In this document: positions 36,901-48,139 of the stretch, piece by piece
Layout: every line of letters begins with the position of its first letter
Position numbering within the stretch: the first letter of the stretch is position 1
Assembly (NCBI GenBank): GCA_027605045.1
Contig: JAQFWX010000077.1
Span: 62,001-126,000, forward strand
Length of the DNA stretch: 64,000 nucleotides
DNA from: Phallus indusiatus
Lineage: Eukaryota; Basidiomycota; Agaricomycetes; Phallales; Phallaceae
Direction of reading: 5' to 3'
The notes under the pieces: model-generated
Told to the model about the DNA's origin: nothing
What the model saw: only the letters and a program-made list of their open reading frames with translations
The model's database searches: none
Made by a program: the position numbers and the translations under genes

Positions 36901-38430
36901 CCCCTCTCGCTTGAGAAAAAAGGAGAGAAGAACACCACCGTGGGTATATTGGCTAGGACCTCAGTAAAAGGGACAAAGGATTAAAAGAAGTAGAAATTGG
37001 TGACCCTTAAGCCTTAGCAAGAAGGCCCTTGCTCGTCTGCTCTTCTTCGCCGAGTGTGCAAACTAATGCATATTACGCACCGTCATCGTATCTTTCAGGG
37101 CAAGGGATCGATGCACATGATGATAATCATTGTTTTCTTCGGCCATACATGATAAGCCTGTAGGTTAAATCCTTCTCGAGTTCGAATTTCCCACCAGTAC
37201 GCTCAGTATGGCAGTGTGGCTGATCAGTGCTGTGGTTTAATTTGAAAAAGCATAGTCTTCTGGTTCTAACGCGAATTGTCAGAGACTGAGACACGTGCTG
37301 TCATAAACCAGAACTCGAGGTATAATTTGATTTTTGAGAACTTGGGGACGAGCGTGGGTTTTTTCATGCTGATTTTACTGCAATCCGGTCGTATTGCGGT
37401 GCAGATAAAATCAAGGAGAAGATTCGAAGTTGATAGTCATGATAAGTTAGCAGAAAGAACTGGAAACGTTCCTAAAGGCGACTCCATTTAGTATAGCTTT
37501 TCCCAACAGGATGTCCGCATTATAAGAATTACTCTCTGTTGGTTTACCAGCCCATTTGCTTCGCTGCTGGGGCGTTATCAGTGAAGCTAAGGCCCGATGG
37601 GACCATTAAAGCTATATATAGGATTATCATTCATTTAGTTGCAGAAATCAGGGGAGCTAGATGTAATGAAGAAGGTTCCATAAAATAATTTCAACTTGCT
37701 ATAATTGTGCAGCATTTGAAAACAGTCTTGACATTGCGCGTGTGAGCTTAGGGCAATAGAACTTTGAAGACGTTACTATCGGTACGTCTCTTTTGCTTTT
37801 CGGGTGGCAAGTACAATGATAAAATGATAGAAAAATCGGTGTCCAGAGCATGAAGGACATTGAACGGCCTGAAATTAAGGTTATCAGAAAGTTAGGGACA
37901 TGTACAGCTAGAATAAAAGCAAACCATCAACCGTAGACACTAGCCAACGTCATTGGTATGGGTGTTGCATGAAAGACGAATAATCGATGAATGTTTGAAC
38001 AGCTGAAGACCGAGCCTGGACCTCCAATGTGCCAATTAATAAGAGAACGAAGAGAAGGGTATGTTAGAGTGCTAGGGACTGAAAGTCTGAAATCATATTC
38101 TTTAGGCTTTCGTAATGATATAAAATTGCGCAAACATATGAACAACTGTCGTGAAAAAAGGAAGAGGTCACTTGGGGGCGAAGACTTCAACTTGAACCCC
38201 AAGATGAATAAGATTGCGCTGAGAGCAGAAATTTTTCTCGGCAAGTTGCGGCGTCGCTTGTCCGTTCGCGTTATGTTTGCGTGTCACATGTTCACACTAG
38301 TCATCGATTTTGTCGATTGTCCCACTTCCCTCGCCTTCGACGGATTCACACTGGGAGAGAATAACACGCTTCTACATAAAATTAGAACCGCTGTTCGTGC
38401 CACTGCAAAGTTAATGCTCAGGGTCAAATA
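33999..38430. other. Gene desert, right part
   Basis: About 4.4 kb, AT-rich, no recognisable gene. The longest frame (37991-38431, plus, 146 codons, very basic) ends just before the first methyltransferase promoter. It has no known motif and is overlapped by an antisense frame of similar length. Confidence 0.4.
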
Positions 38431-38439
38431 GATGACAGA

Positions 38440-38473
38440 CGATCAAACCGGATTCGGGGGCGATCACGTCGGG
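38440..38473. promoter_or_regulatory. CGATCA-CGG repeats upstream of methyltransferase A
   Basis: CGATCAAACCGG (38440-38451) and CGATCACGTCGGG (38461-38473) lie about 110-145 bases before the ATG. The same motif occurs upstream of both paralogues. A TATAAAA at 38529-38535 lies between the repeats and the start codon. Confidence 0.5.
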
Positions 38474-38583
38474 CCCGGGCCATCGGACGGGTTTCGAAAT
38501 TCTGAAGTGCCTCGCGTCTTTCGAAAGCTATAAAACTGTTAGCTGTTCTGTCTACAACAGAAGAAAAGTCGCTGTAGCAAGTC

Positions 38584-39692
38584 ATGTCAGCTGAAACACC
38601 TCCATTGAGTGCAGAGTACAGTGTCTCCTCTGAAGATGCCAGCCTGTTGAAACGCCTAATTGGAGGAATTCAGGACGACGAAGAGCTCAAGCAGCACTTG
38701 TTACAAATTCGCTCTGAAGCGTACGCTGTATGTTTCCGTTCTTTTTTCCCGTCTGTACCACCGTCTCATATCGTCTTAGGCACAGCCTTACATGTGTATC
38801 AATGCATTCGAATTTGCGAGGTGATTTAATACTTACATGATGCTGGATTCCGCCAAGTGTTTATTTTTTTTAATCAGACTCAGAATTGCTAAACACCCTG
38901 CATATAAATATGTCCTTAAACTTGGAAAAGAGCGGAAAGACGCAATTTTTCTCGAGTTACCATGCTGTGGTATGTCAATAGCCTATATTTCGACGTTTCA
39001 ACATATTCACTACCATTAGTCGGAGGAGATTCTCGATTAGCTATCATGGACGGATATCCCAGAGAAAATGTGATAACGTCTGATATAGTTGCCGGTAAGC
39101 CGTTTCAGACACCTCAAAGCTTTTATTCTTCTCTTTGTTTTTTGTAGACTATTGGCCAATCGGACATAAACTCTTCAAAACGACGCCGGAAACATACCCT
39201 GTTCCATTTCTTCCAGGTGACATTTTTGACCCTAATTTCCTTCGCCCGGGAGTGCCTCCTCTTCCCACAACGGCTGAAATTACTGATTCTCCTCCGCTCA
39301 AGTCTCTGACTTCTTTGACACCATTACAACATCACGTCTCTATAATCTATGCTTCCTTGTTTTTCCATTTATTCGAGAAAGAGAAGCAAGCTCAGCTGGC
39401 CCATCTTTTCGCTTCCTTGCTTTCTCCAGTTCCTGGTTCAATTATATTTGGTTACCATTCCGGCGCTTCCGATACTGAAGAGGACAAAAACGGAAGAAGC
39501 CGAATTACAGGTCGAGGATACGCTACCTTTGATAACTCCCCTGCTACTTGGAAAGAGCTCTGGACTGGTGCAGACGGCCCCTTCACGCCCGACCAGATCA
39601 CTTTCGAAACCATTGCAAGACAAACAGCCCTGGTTATTAAGGGAGCTGATCCCAAACATTATTTTCACGTATGGAGTATAACTAGAGTTTAA
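38584..39692 (+). CDS. SAM-dependent methyltransferase-like protein, copy A
   Basis: The predicted product (~295 residues) resembles the small fungal methyltransferases often found in polyketide and meroterpenoid clusters (AusD-like). Four short introns follow the residues EAYA, FEFA, ELPCC and DIVA. The entry motif PYMCINAFEFA precedes the SAM-binding strand FLELPCCVGGDSRLA. The acidic strand ENVITSDIVA is next, then GDIFD, and the post-motif strand VSIIYASLFFHLF. LLSPVPGSIIFGYHSG and the C-terminal FHVWSITRV follow. Exons are open and all splice sites are consensus. The substrate is unknown; no PKS, NRPS or terpene cyclase lies nearby. It is the most divergent of the three tandem copies. 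Confidence 0.82.
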
Positions 39693-40344
39693 GCTATATG
39701 CCGGCGTAGAGAAAGAGAACAAATATGCCTACAATCTTGGGTATACATACATAAAGTTTCCTTTTGTTTCACATAAAGTAGTTTTGTACGTGAAATGGCA
39801 ACATTTTCATCCCAGTTGCTTAAGAATAAGAAGACTGGTTTGATAAATTCGTATCGGCATTGACCTGAAAATCCCAATTGCTTGGCAAGAAACGACGCGA
39901 ATTTTTTTGACAGGAGCTCGGGACTCCGGTACGGGAACAGGTCATATCGAATTTATTTTGATCAGCATTGGCTATATGTTCATGAAATACGGAAGAGAAA
40001 CTGAGAGGGTTTCGGGATACCTAATCTGAAAACAATGCTGTTGTTTTCGTTTCGTGGTCAGGTGAAAGAGCGGATGAAAAAAGTATTATTATGACGCGGG
40101 CACAGGCATGCTCAATCTCCTCAAAGAGGAGCATATATTGAACCCCTACAGTCTACGAATGACTCCCATGTGTGTCAATAAGGCATTTGACGAACGATAT
40201 TCCCAAAACTTTGCAACGTCAGTTTTCAACTTCGATCCCGTTCATTGCTGCCCTCAGGCTAGAGACGTGCAACCAAAATAAAAAATCAAGGAGAATGGTA
40301 ACGTAATGCTTTGTACGTACTTACACGAAAGAACTTCTCACAGA
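39693..40344. other. Spacer between methyltransferase copies A and B
   Basis: About 650 bases. The right end (from about 40255, GACGTGCAACCAAAA) is shared with the spacer before copy C and marks the start of the duplicated unit. Confidence 0.5.
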
Positions 40345-40390
40345 CGATCAAGTCGGATTGGAGGACGATCACGTCGGGCGATCAAGTCGG
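40345..40390. promoter_or_regulatory. CGATCA-CGG repeats upstream of methyltransferase B
   Basis: Three copies: CGATCAAGTCGG (40345-40356), CGATCACGTCGGG (40366-40378) and CGATCAAGTCGG (40379-40390), the last two directly abutting, 136-181 bases before the ATG. The CGG half resembles the contact triplet of Zn2Cys6 regulators; that link is inference. Confidence 0.5.
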
Positions 40391-40525
40391 ACTCAAATTT
40401 AGTTTAGTAAATTAGAATCTGCTTGAACATAATGCCGATTCCAAGTTTCTCAGGAGCTTACGACTCAAACTAGTACAAAAATACCCCTTGGGCAATGCGC
40501 TGTCGAGAAAAACGATAAGCAAAGC

Positions 40526-41641
40526 ATGACTCAAAATCTCCCAACTGCAGAATACAGCATCACGTCCGAAGAGGCCAAATTGCTGAAACGTCTAATCAAA
40601 GGGGTTCAGGACGATGAGGAGCTCAAGCAGCACTTGCTACAGATTCGCTCTGAAGCCTACGCCGTATGTTTCCAAACTTGGTCATTGCACTTAGCTATCT
40701 GAATCTGTATAACATTACCCCTTAGCTTCACCCTTACACCTGCATCAATTTATTCGAATTTGCGAAGTTATTAACGTCAATCTCCTGGGTCCTGCGGATG
40801 TTTTGTTGATTATTGGATTTAGGCTCAGGATTGGGCAACACCCTGCGTATAAACATGTTCTCAAGCTTGGACAAGAACACAAACAGGCAATTTTCCTTGA
40901 ACTACCATGTTGCGGTATGTAATAAGGTCTTCAAATCGGATAATAGTGCACTCACAGTTCACAACCTGTAGTCGGTGGCGATACTCGACTAGCTATTGCA
41001 GATGGATATCCCATAGAAAATGTGATAGCCTCTGACTTAGTTGCTGGTAAGTTGTTCTAAAAGACCATCCCACCTTTTTCATCCCCTTTTTAGATTTTTG
41101 GCCAACTGGACATAAGCTTTTCAAAACGACACCGGAGACATTCCCTGTCCCATTTCTTCCAGGCGACATTTTTGGCTCCAATTTCCTTCGCCCCGGCGTA
41201 GCTCATCTCGCGACAGCTGCCGAGATTGTTGATTCTCCTCCTCCACTCACATCTTTGAAATCTTTGACACCACTCCAGCATCATGTCTCTGTAATTTACG
41301 CTTCCCTGTTCTTCCATCTATTTTTGGAGGAGAAGCAAAGCCAGCTAGCTCATCTTTTCGCATCTTTACTTTCTCCTGTTCCTGGTTCCATTATATTCGG
41401 CTATCAGGCTGGTGCTTCGGATGCTGAAGAAGATAAACTGGGAAGAGTTCGATACACAAGTCGAGGGAATCCTGTGTTTGCTCATTCACCAACTAGCTGG
41501 AGGAAGCTCTGGATTGGACCAGATGGCCCGTTCACACCTGATCAGGTGTCGCTGGAAGTTGTAGCTGAACGAAGGGATGACATCATGGTACTGAGTGATT
41601 CTCCGTTTTATTTTCATACGTGGAGCATAACCAGGAATTGA
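40526..41641 (+). CDS. SAM-dependent methyltransferase-like protein, copy B
   Basis: Same five-exon structure as copy A. ATG 40526 begins MTQNLPTAEYS. The second exon starts LHPYTCINLFEFA, the third contains LRIGQHPAYKHVLKLGQ and ends ELPCC, and the fourth is VGGDTRLAIADGYPIEN. The last exon carries HHVSVIYASLFFHLFLEEKQ and PVPGSIIFGYQAG and ends WSITRN. Introns at equivalent positions use GTATGT, GTTATT, GTATGT and GTAAGT donors. Copies B and C are nearly identical over exons and promoters, so their duplication is recent, while A is older. No disabling change is seen. Function and substrate as for copy A. Confidence 0.82.
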
Positions 41642-42192
41642 GCTACGTAGTACGCGGTCAACTTGAAGAATGATTCTAGCATATGACGGGGCACTGCCAG
41701 AACTTAGAATACATATGTCAATTCAAACGTTCCTGTCCTAAATTGAGGTCGAGTGTTTCAGGTAGACAATGCACAATCGCAAGACTTACCATAGCATGGT
41801 GATTACTCACAATTGGGCTGTCTTTGAGGCTGATGAAAGTCATGAGGATAAAAATACGCAATAAAAAAAACGAAAATACCTTTGAAAAGATTCAATTTTC
41901 ATCTGATGTATAGAGTGGAAGGACTTGGTAAGAACAGGGAGAATGTCAGTCTTGGTTTTCCTACGGCAATCACTAGTGCCTTCCCGGCTTGGTACCTTTT
42001 TTTTCAACATCAGAGTGCCCAGATATCAGGTGGAATCAACTTAAATTTGAGACGAAAAGAAGGAGAAGCCACTGAAAACTCAGTGCAAGCGGTTTGTTGC
42101 CACTGCTTTGGAAACGTGCAACCAAAAATAAATTAAGGAAACCGTGACGTAATGCCTTGTACGTACAACGAAAGAACGCAACTTCCCACAGA
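41642..42192. other. Spacer between methyltransferase copies B and C
   Basis: Contains a segment (about 41905-42080, GTCAGTCTTGGTTTTCCTAC onward) that recurs at 44535-44720 beyond copy C. Its right part matches the spacer before copy B. Confidence 0.6.
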
Positions 42193-42218
42193 CGATCACG
42201 CCGGGCGATCAACTCGGG
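42193..42218. promoter_or_regulatory. CGATCA-CGG repeats upstream of methyltransferase C
   Basis: Two abutting copies, CGATCACGCCGGG (42193-42205) and CGATCAACTCGGG (42206-42218), 136-161 bases before the ATG. The whole promoter down to the ATG is almost identical to that of copy B (e.g. GTGCCGATTCCAAGTTTCTC). Confidence 0.5.
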
Positions 42219-42353
42219 CTTAAATTTAGTTATAGTAAATTGAGAATCTGCTTGAATATAGTGCCGATTCCAAGTTTCTCAGGAGCTTACGACTGAAACT
42301 AGTACAAAAATACCCCTTGGGCAATGCATTATCGAGGAAAATAATAAGCAAGC

Positions 42354-43480
42354 ATGACTCAAAATCTCCCAACTGCAGAATACAGCGTCTCGTCCGAAGA
42401 GGCCAAATTACTGAAACGTCTAATCAAAGGGGTTCAGGACGACGAGGAGCTCAAGCAGCACTTGCTACAGATTCGCTCTGAAGCTTACGCCGTATGTTTC
42501 CAAACTTGGTCATTGCACTTAGCTATCTGAATCTCATTGTATAATACCCCTCAGCTTCACCCTTACGGCTGTATTAATTTATTCGAATTTGCGAAGTCAT
42601 TATTAATGTCACTCTCCTGGGTCCTGCGGATGTTTTATTGATTATTGGATTTAGGCTCAGGATTGGGCAACACCCTGCGTATAAACATGTTCTCAAGCTT
42701 GGACAAGAACGTAATAAACAAGCGATTTTCCTTGAACTTCCATGCTGTGGTATGAAATGAGGTCTCTTATATGTAGTTGAATGTTATGAATCTAAGGTTC
42801 ACGACCTGTAGTCGGTGGTGATTCTCGACTAGCTATTGCAGATGGATATCCCATAGAAAATGTAATAGCCTCTGATTTAGTTGCCGGTAAGTCATTCTAC
42901 AAGGCCACCTCACCATTCTCATTCCTTCTCAGATTTTTGGCCGATCGGACATAAACTATTTAAAACAACACCGGAAACATTCCCCGTTCCATTTCTTCAT
43001 GGTGATATTTTTGACCCCAATCTCCTTCGCCCCGGCGTACTGCATCTCGCGACAGCTGCTGAGATTGTTGATTCTCCTCCTGCACTCACATCTTTGAAAT
43101 CTTTGACACCACTTCAACATCACGTCTCTGTAATTTACGCCTCCCTGTTCTTCCATTTATTCTTGGAGGACAAGCAAATTCAGCTAGCTCATCTTTTCGC
43201 ATCTTTACTTTCTCCTGTTCCTGGTTCCATTATATTCGGTTATCACCCCGGTGCATCCGATGCCGAAGAGGATAAGCTGGGGAGAATACGATACACAAGT
43301 CGAGGGGATCCCGCGTTTGCCCATTCACCAGTTAGCTGGAAGAAGCTCTGGACTGGATCAGATGGCCCTTTCACGCCCGATCAAGTATCACTGGAAACCA
43401 CAGTAGAGTGGAGGGATGAGCTTTTAATACTGAGTGATTCTCGGTTTCATTTTCATACATGGAGCATAACAAGGATTTGA
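42354..43480 (+). CDS. SAM-dependent methyltransferase-like protein, copy C
   Basis: ATG 42354, MTQNLPTAEYSVSSEEAKLL. The exon plan is identical to copies A and B, with the motifs LHPYGCINLFEFA, FLELPCCVGGDSRLAIADGY, SDLVADFWPIGHKLF and VSVIYASLFFHLFLEDKQ, and the end WSITRI. All introns keep consensus GT and AG ends. The last exon differs from copy B mainly near the C-terminus (VEWRDELLILSDSRFHFHTW), so the acceptor-substrate end may be diverging. Intact. The cluster of three on one strand with shared 5' repeats suggests co-regulation. Confidence 0.82.
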
Positions 43481-45634
43481 GCCACGTAAATAGCGTATGC
43501 GGTCAACTTGGCTTTGAAGAATGATTGCAGCAATGAACAACAAACAGAATTTAGAATATGTAATTTGTTTCTTTATCATGACAATTTAAATGTTTCTGTC
43601 CTAAAAGTGAATCGAGTAGTGTTTCTAGTGGACAATGCACAATCGCAAGACTCAACACTTCTCGGAGGTTTCATCCTAATTCTAGGATTCACAGATTCAC
43701 AATGATTTAATACGACTAGTTGAAGATAATCAGTCCTTGCGAGTTGTTTAGTGTATATCAGACTTTGAGACCTACTAGTAGTAATAATAAACTTTCGCGC
43801 AGAAGATACAGTCTGCGCACGTTCACATGAATCACATCTTTTTCCTTATTACTGAGCTCAGAACACGCGCATATAGTATATAAGTCTACTTGAGATGATA
43901 TAAAATCACTTCATAGAGTTAAAAAAAACTTGAAACTACGTACTCAACCACTTGATCTTGAAGACCTATTTCGACATGTCGGCCTTTTAATCAGAGTGAA
44001 ATCTTGGTCCTGGTACAAAAATACAATAAAACATGAATATGGGAATTGTCGTACTTTTTACCACGCACAGGCATTCAATGATACATTCGCTGCTACTCTA
44101 GTAGTGGCCCCTCAAGCTAGTGTACCCAAACAGCGAGCCTCACGTTCCCAAACAGCGCAATACTAAGCTAGGGAACAGGACCTGCGGCGACCCGTAGGGC
44201 TACTAGGGGTGTACATTCCGGCATCTGAGGATCGGTGTAATCTCCAAGATTTTGGGCAGGGTTGATAGTTGACTACCTAAGAAATGCAATCATATTTCCA
44301 TAAACTAGAAACAAAACCATCAGTGTTAAAAGCTATTATAACTTATTTCGGACGTACAGAACAGAGTTCTTCTCAATCAGATGAAGGTCCAGAAATTCCA
44401 TTCAGACTAAATAAACTTCGACCACACTTATGGTGTCTTTGAGATTGTTAAACATTATCAGCACCATGAAAACACATAATAGAATGATAAAGTTGGCGCC
44501 AACCATTTAGACGTTCTGATTTTGGATCGGACGCGTAAAAATAGAAGGATCGAGTAAGGACAGGCAAAATGTCAGTCTTGGTTTTCCTACGGTGTTTAGG
44601 AACCGCGTCCTAGCTCGGTACCTTTTTTTCACATCAGAAAGAGTGCCCAAACATCAGATGGAATCAACTTGGACTTGAATTTGAGACGAAAAGAAGAAGA
44701 AGCCACAGAAAACCCAGTTATTCGATCAGCGCAGCGGCCTCCAGACGGAACACCGGTGTGTACGAGATACACATACATGTGCAAGATCATCTTTAATGCA
44801 AGGAGCGCGGAGATCCATGTGAAGACCACATGTTTGATATGATGTGATAGTGAACAAAATTCCAAGAGAGGCGACGTGGTGTCTCGGTATCGTTATGTAT
44901 CGCGCGGCAGCCGCGTTTCGGGAGCTCGTGGCAATCATTCTTCACCAACTTCCGAGTTTCAGAAGAGAATTAAGGGGATGTGAAGGGAATTTTTTTCATT
45001 CCTTGAGCGGCATAAAGAGAAACAGAGAATTCTTTTCGATGCGCACGCGTGTCGTCATCAATGTGGATACCGAATCTCCGATAGTCTTAAGACCAAGTAA
45101 TCAGCAATCACAAATCGTTTGTCGGAGACAAAATTAATTAGTATGAAATATGACGTACGACGTACGACTGGGTCGTTGTTGTTTTCAAGTAAAGCTATGC
45201 AAAAAGGACCAATCATAGCTTGATGGCGTAAGTGCAGTTTGAGAGGGCAGCCCGAAGACGGAAACCGCGACAACTTGGGATTTGAGGCCTTAAGGCATGG
45301 AATCTTCTAGAGAGCCGTCGATGTTTCTGAAGAACATTGGATAGATAATGAACAAAATCATAAATTGTTATAGGCCAGTGCCAATGCCGGCACCCACAGG
45401 GCAAACTGACTCAAGAAAGGCTGCTGCGACGATGGCACGGATGCCGACGTGACACGATGACCTAATCGGCATCGCTAAGCGCCGCAAAAAGGAAGCTTTT
45501 TCTTTGCCCCTCTCACTTTACTTGTTAGAGTATCACGCACCTTTTCTCTCCCTTCACGACCACCCGCACCACCATCATCATCATCAACAGCAACAGCGGA
45601 CAATCAAGGAAAATTTGTTCGACTCGGCCAAATT
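43481..45634. other. Spacer between methyltransferase cluster and BSD2-like gene
   Basis: About 2.1 kb without a gene. 43530-43660 resembles the 3' flank of copy B (GACAATGCACAATCGCAAGA is shared), and 44535-44720 repeats the spacer element of 41905-42080. These are the remains of the duplicated unit's downstream half. The last 130 bases before 45635 are pyrimidine-rich, typical of a promoter. Confidence 0.5.
44535..44720 (+). repeat. Extra copy of the methyltransferase spacer segment
   Basis: Direct repeat of about 41905-42080. Both contain GTCAGTCTTGGTTTTCCTAC, CTCGGTACC or TTGGTACC with a T-run, and GATGGAATCAACTT or GGTGGAATCAACTT. No methyltransferase exon follows it, so the duplication either ended here or a fourth gene was lost. 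Confidence 0.65.
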
Positions 45635-47297
45635 ATGAGTAGACGCTATGTCCCCGTACCCAACCCACTAACACACGATGCTGAACGGGAAATGGACGCT
45701 GCGTTTCAATCCGATAATGAGTCTGACGATGAGGAAGGTCATGGCGAGACCACACCGCTCAACCCACACAACACTTCTGCGTCGTCGCCCGTATCTCCTA
45801 TTGCTACCGACGGCAACACACTACCATTTTCAAGCACCGAGAATAATCACAGCCATCAAAGTCAAACGATAAGGCCGACGCATCATCACCAGCGACGTCA
45901 GACTCTCCCGGGGACGTACGACTTTGAAGCTGACCCGTTTGACTATGCCGTCCCTCCACCAGGTTCACCTCCTGGTCCAACGTCTTACGCTCTTCCCAAT
46001 CAATACGGAAATACAAACGGAATCATACCCACATTCCCTGTTATACCCCCTTCTCGTCCTCAGCCTCAGCCCCACGGGGGCGCTTTTGCCTCTTCCTCCA
46101 ACTTTTTTAGAAGAGCCGTAGGCGCTTTACTCCCATCTTATTACCAGCAAGTTCCAACTGGTGAGGGCTATACCGGCCCCGTGAGAGGTGGCGGGACAAA
46201 CAATGACGGCGTATTTGCTAACCTTACTGCTAAGCCATCCCGGTAAGCTCCTTGTTTCCTTTTCTTGTGTGTATTCCTTTTTTGTTAACGTTTATTATAG
46301 AGGAAGGGTTGTACAAGATGGAGATAGTATGCACGTTGTACCTGAAGAATCACAAAAGGAAGCACCGCCTTCGTATGCTGTCGCCCAAGCTGATCAAGCT
46401 CCTGCGTATTACGAGACTGTTATACATGCGCCATCGCTCGGTCTTGACGGAGAAATATTAGTCGAGGGCATGCGTAAGTTTTGTTATGGTCTCTCTCTTT
46501 ATGAAGTTGTAATGTATTGATACATTCTTTCGCTAAGCGACCGGTTCTCTCTTCACTTTTGCATGGACCATGCTCATATCACTATCTTTCCAATTCGTCG
46601 GATTCCTCCTTACGTATCTTCTTCACACGTCAGTAGTTATACTCATATGCCCGGTATTTCACCATATCTGACTTTCTTTGTCATCAACAGCACGCACGCC
46701 AGCAAATTCGGATCTCGGGCTGGATTGGGAATTACCATTATACAATACGCATTCTTCCTTAGACGTAGGGCCGCACTGGGCGGCGATGGCTTCGACGATG
46801 GATCGCAAGACACTTGGTTCGACACGAACAATTCCGATCTTGCAAGTATATTTAACGGAACATCCATCATGTCGAATCCACCGAACGGCAATGGCGCGTA
46901 TTCTGGGTACTTCTCTGCTGCTACGACAGAATGGCTGTCGTTCCTTTTGATGAGTGTGGGTTGGTTCATCCTATTGACTTCTTTGCTCGGATACTGGAGA
47001 GTCAAACGATGGGAACGCGGCCTCAGAAACGCGAGCGAGCCGATGACCAGAGGTGGAGGTGGGGGCGGAGGTGCTGGTGTCAGTGGTGTCGATACCCCGA
47101 TATTAGACCGGAATGTAGTTATCAATCCGTTCTCACTATTCGGCATCCCATTGACTCGACATGAGGAGCGCGAGCAAGACGAGAATGGACTAGAGGTTTC
47201 TACGCCTTTGGGACACGGGCGAGAACATTCGCAGAGAGAGGCGACTGAACAAGCACTTCGTCTACAAAGGGATTTACGAAACGCTGGTTTGATTTAA
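45635..47297 (+). CDS. Bsd2/NDFIP-family metal homeostasis protein
   Basis: Yeast Bsd2 is an ER/Golgi/vacuole adaptor that binds Rsp5 (NEDD4-type ligase) through PPxY motifs and sends metal transporters for degradation. Here the N-terminal half is hydrophilic. The adaptor motifs APPSYAVAQ and PAYYETVI are followed by PTGSLFTFAWTMLISLSFQF, GFLLTYLLHTTHASKFGSRA and GLGITIIQYAFFL, the conserved Bsd2/NDFIP core. A third membrane segment is WLSFLLMSVGWFILLTSLLG. A Gly-rich loop and a charged C-terminal tail (RLQRDLRNAGLI) close it. Introns: 46243-46300; one after GEILVEGM; one between LLH-T and THASK. All restore the frame. Start ATG 45635 (MSRRYVPVPNPL). Appears complete. Confidence 0.92.
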
Positions 47298-47652
47298 ACA
47301 ACCCGTTACCACCTCTTCTCTCCCCACTCTCTTCCTCCATTCCTTTTTTTGTATAGTCTGTACTAAAAACCAGGTTCGTCTTTCTGTCACCTTGTTGGGT
47401 CGCGAGATACATATTTTCATTCGTTTGGACGTTTTTTTAATTTCATTTTTAAATCTTTAAGTATACGTATACGTATTAGTGTAAAAGTGGCATTATATAT
47501 ATAACAAAGCACATTCATCACAGAAATAATAATTCGTCAAGTGAAGATATGAACTCCAGCGTGAAACCGTGACCGCGGCCAATGCACAGCAAACTGGTCA
47601 TCAGCGCCCATGAGCGTCTAAAAAGTAGGTCCGTGCGCAAAGCCTCAGGATC
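47298..47652. other. 3' flank of BSD2-like gene and 5' flank of U2
   Basis: T-rich 3' untranslated-like sequence, then AT-rich sequence with an alternating ATACGTATACGTAT near 47462. No gene. Confidence 0.5.
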
Positions 47653-47659
47653 CTATATA
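47653..47659 (+). promoter_or_regulatory. TATA-like box of the U2 snRNA gene
   Basis: CTATATA at 47653-47659 lies about 30 bases upstream of the estimated U2 5' end, the expected spacing for a TATA element. Confidence 0.55.
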
Positions 47660-47688
47660 ACCTGGATTCCCCGCGTTGTCACTTTTCT

Positions 47689-47873
47689 TCACCACTCTGG
47701 CCTTTTGGCTTAGATCAAGTGTAGTATCTGTTCTTTTTAGTTTAACCACTAAAATGACCGCACCGCGGTCATCATTGGTTAGCCAATTTTTGCCGCCCTC
47801 GCTCTCTGACCTCTGCTTGCAAGTCGTTGAGTACGATGACCTCGCTATTGCAGTACCGGCTTGTGTCGTCAGG
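47689..47873 (+). ncRNA. U2 spliceosomal snRNA
   Basis: The highly conserved 5' half is unmistakable: GGCCTTTTGGCTTAGATCAA, then GTGTAGTATCTGTTCTTTTT, which contains the branch-point recognition sequence GUAGUA. An AATTTTTG Sm-type site follows at about 47785-47792, then stem-loops toward a GTCGTCAGGGG 3' end before a T-run (47877-47883). The exact ends are estimated by alignment in my head to known U2 (about 10 bases precede GGCC). U2 pairs with the intron branch point in the spliceosome. A translated frame over this region is an artefact. Confidence 0.93.
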
Positions 47874-48139
47874 GGATTTTTTTCTTAACTCTTTTTTATC
47901 TCTCTGCTATTTCACAAATTTGTTCTGCATTTTGCAGCACTGCGGACCTAGCAGAAAGAATAAGAATTTTCGCAATTAGCTTCCCTAATGTTTTGTAATA
48001 AATAAGTCGAATAATAAATAAACGAGTTTTTGGCTTTTATTTTCTTGCACTGGCGTGGTTTTGATTGAAGTCCGGATATATTCGATATTCAACGTGCTGA
48101 GGTATTATATTTGTACAGACTGAAGCCAGAAAATACAAT
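47874..48139. other. Intergenic between U2 and the Gln-rich gene
   Basis: T-run (47877-47883) right after U2, then AT-rich sequence. Nothing else seen. Confidence 0.5.

Noticed and set aside
47676..47888. Open frame of 70 codons on the plus strand
   Set aside because: It lies over the U2 snRNA, whose conserved sequence explains the bases.
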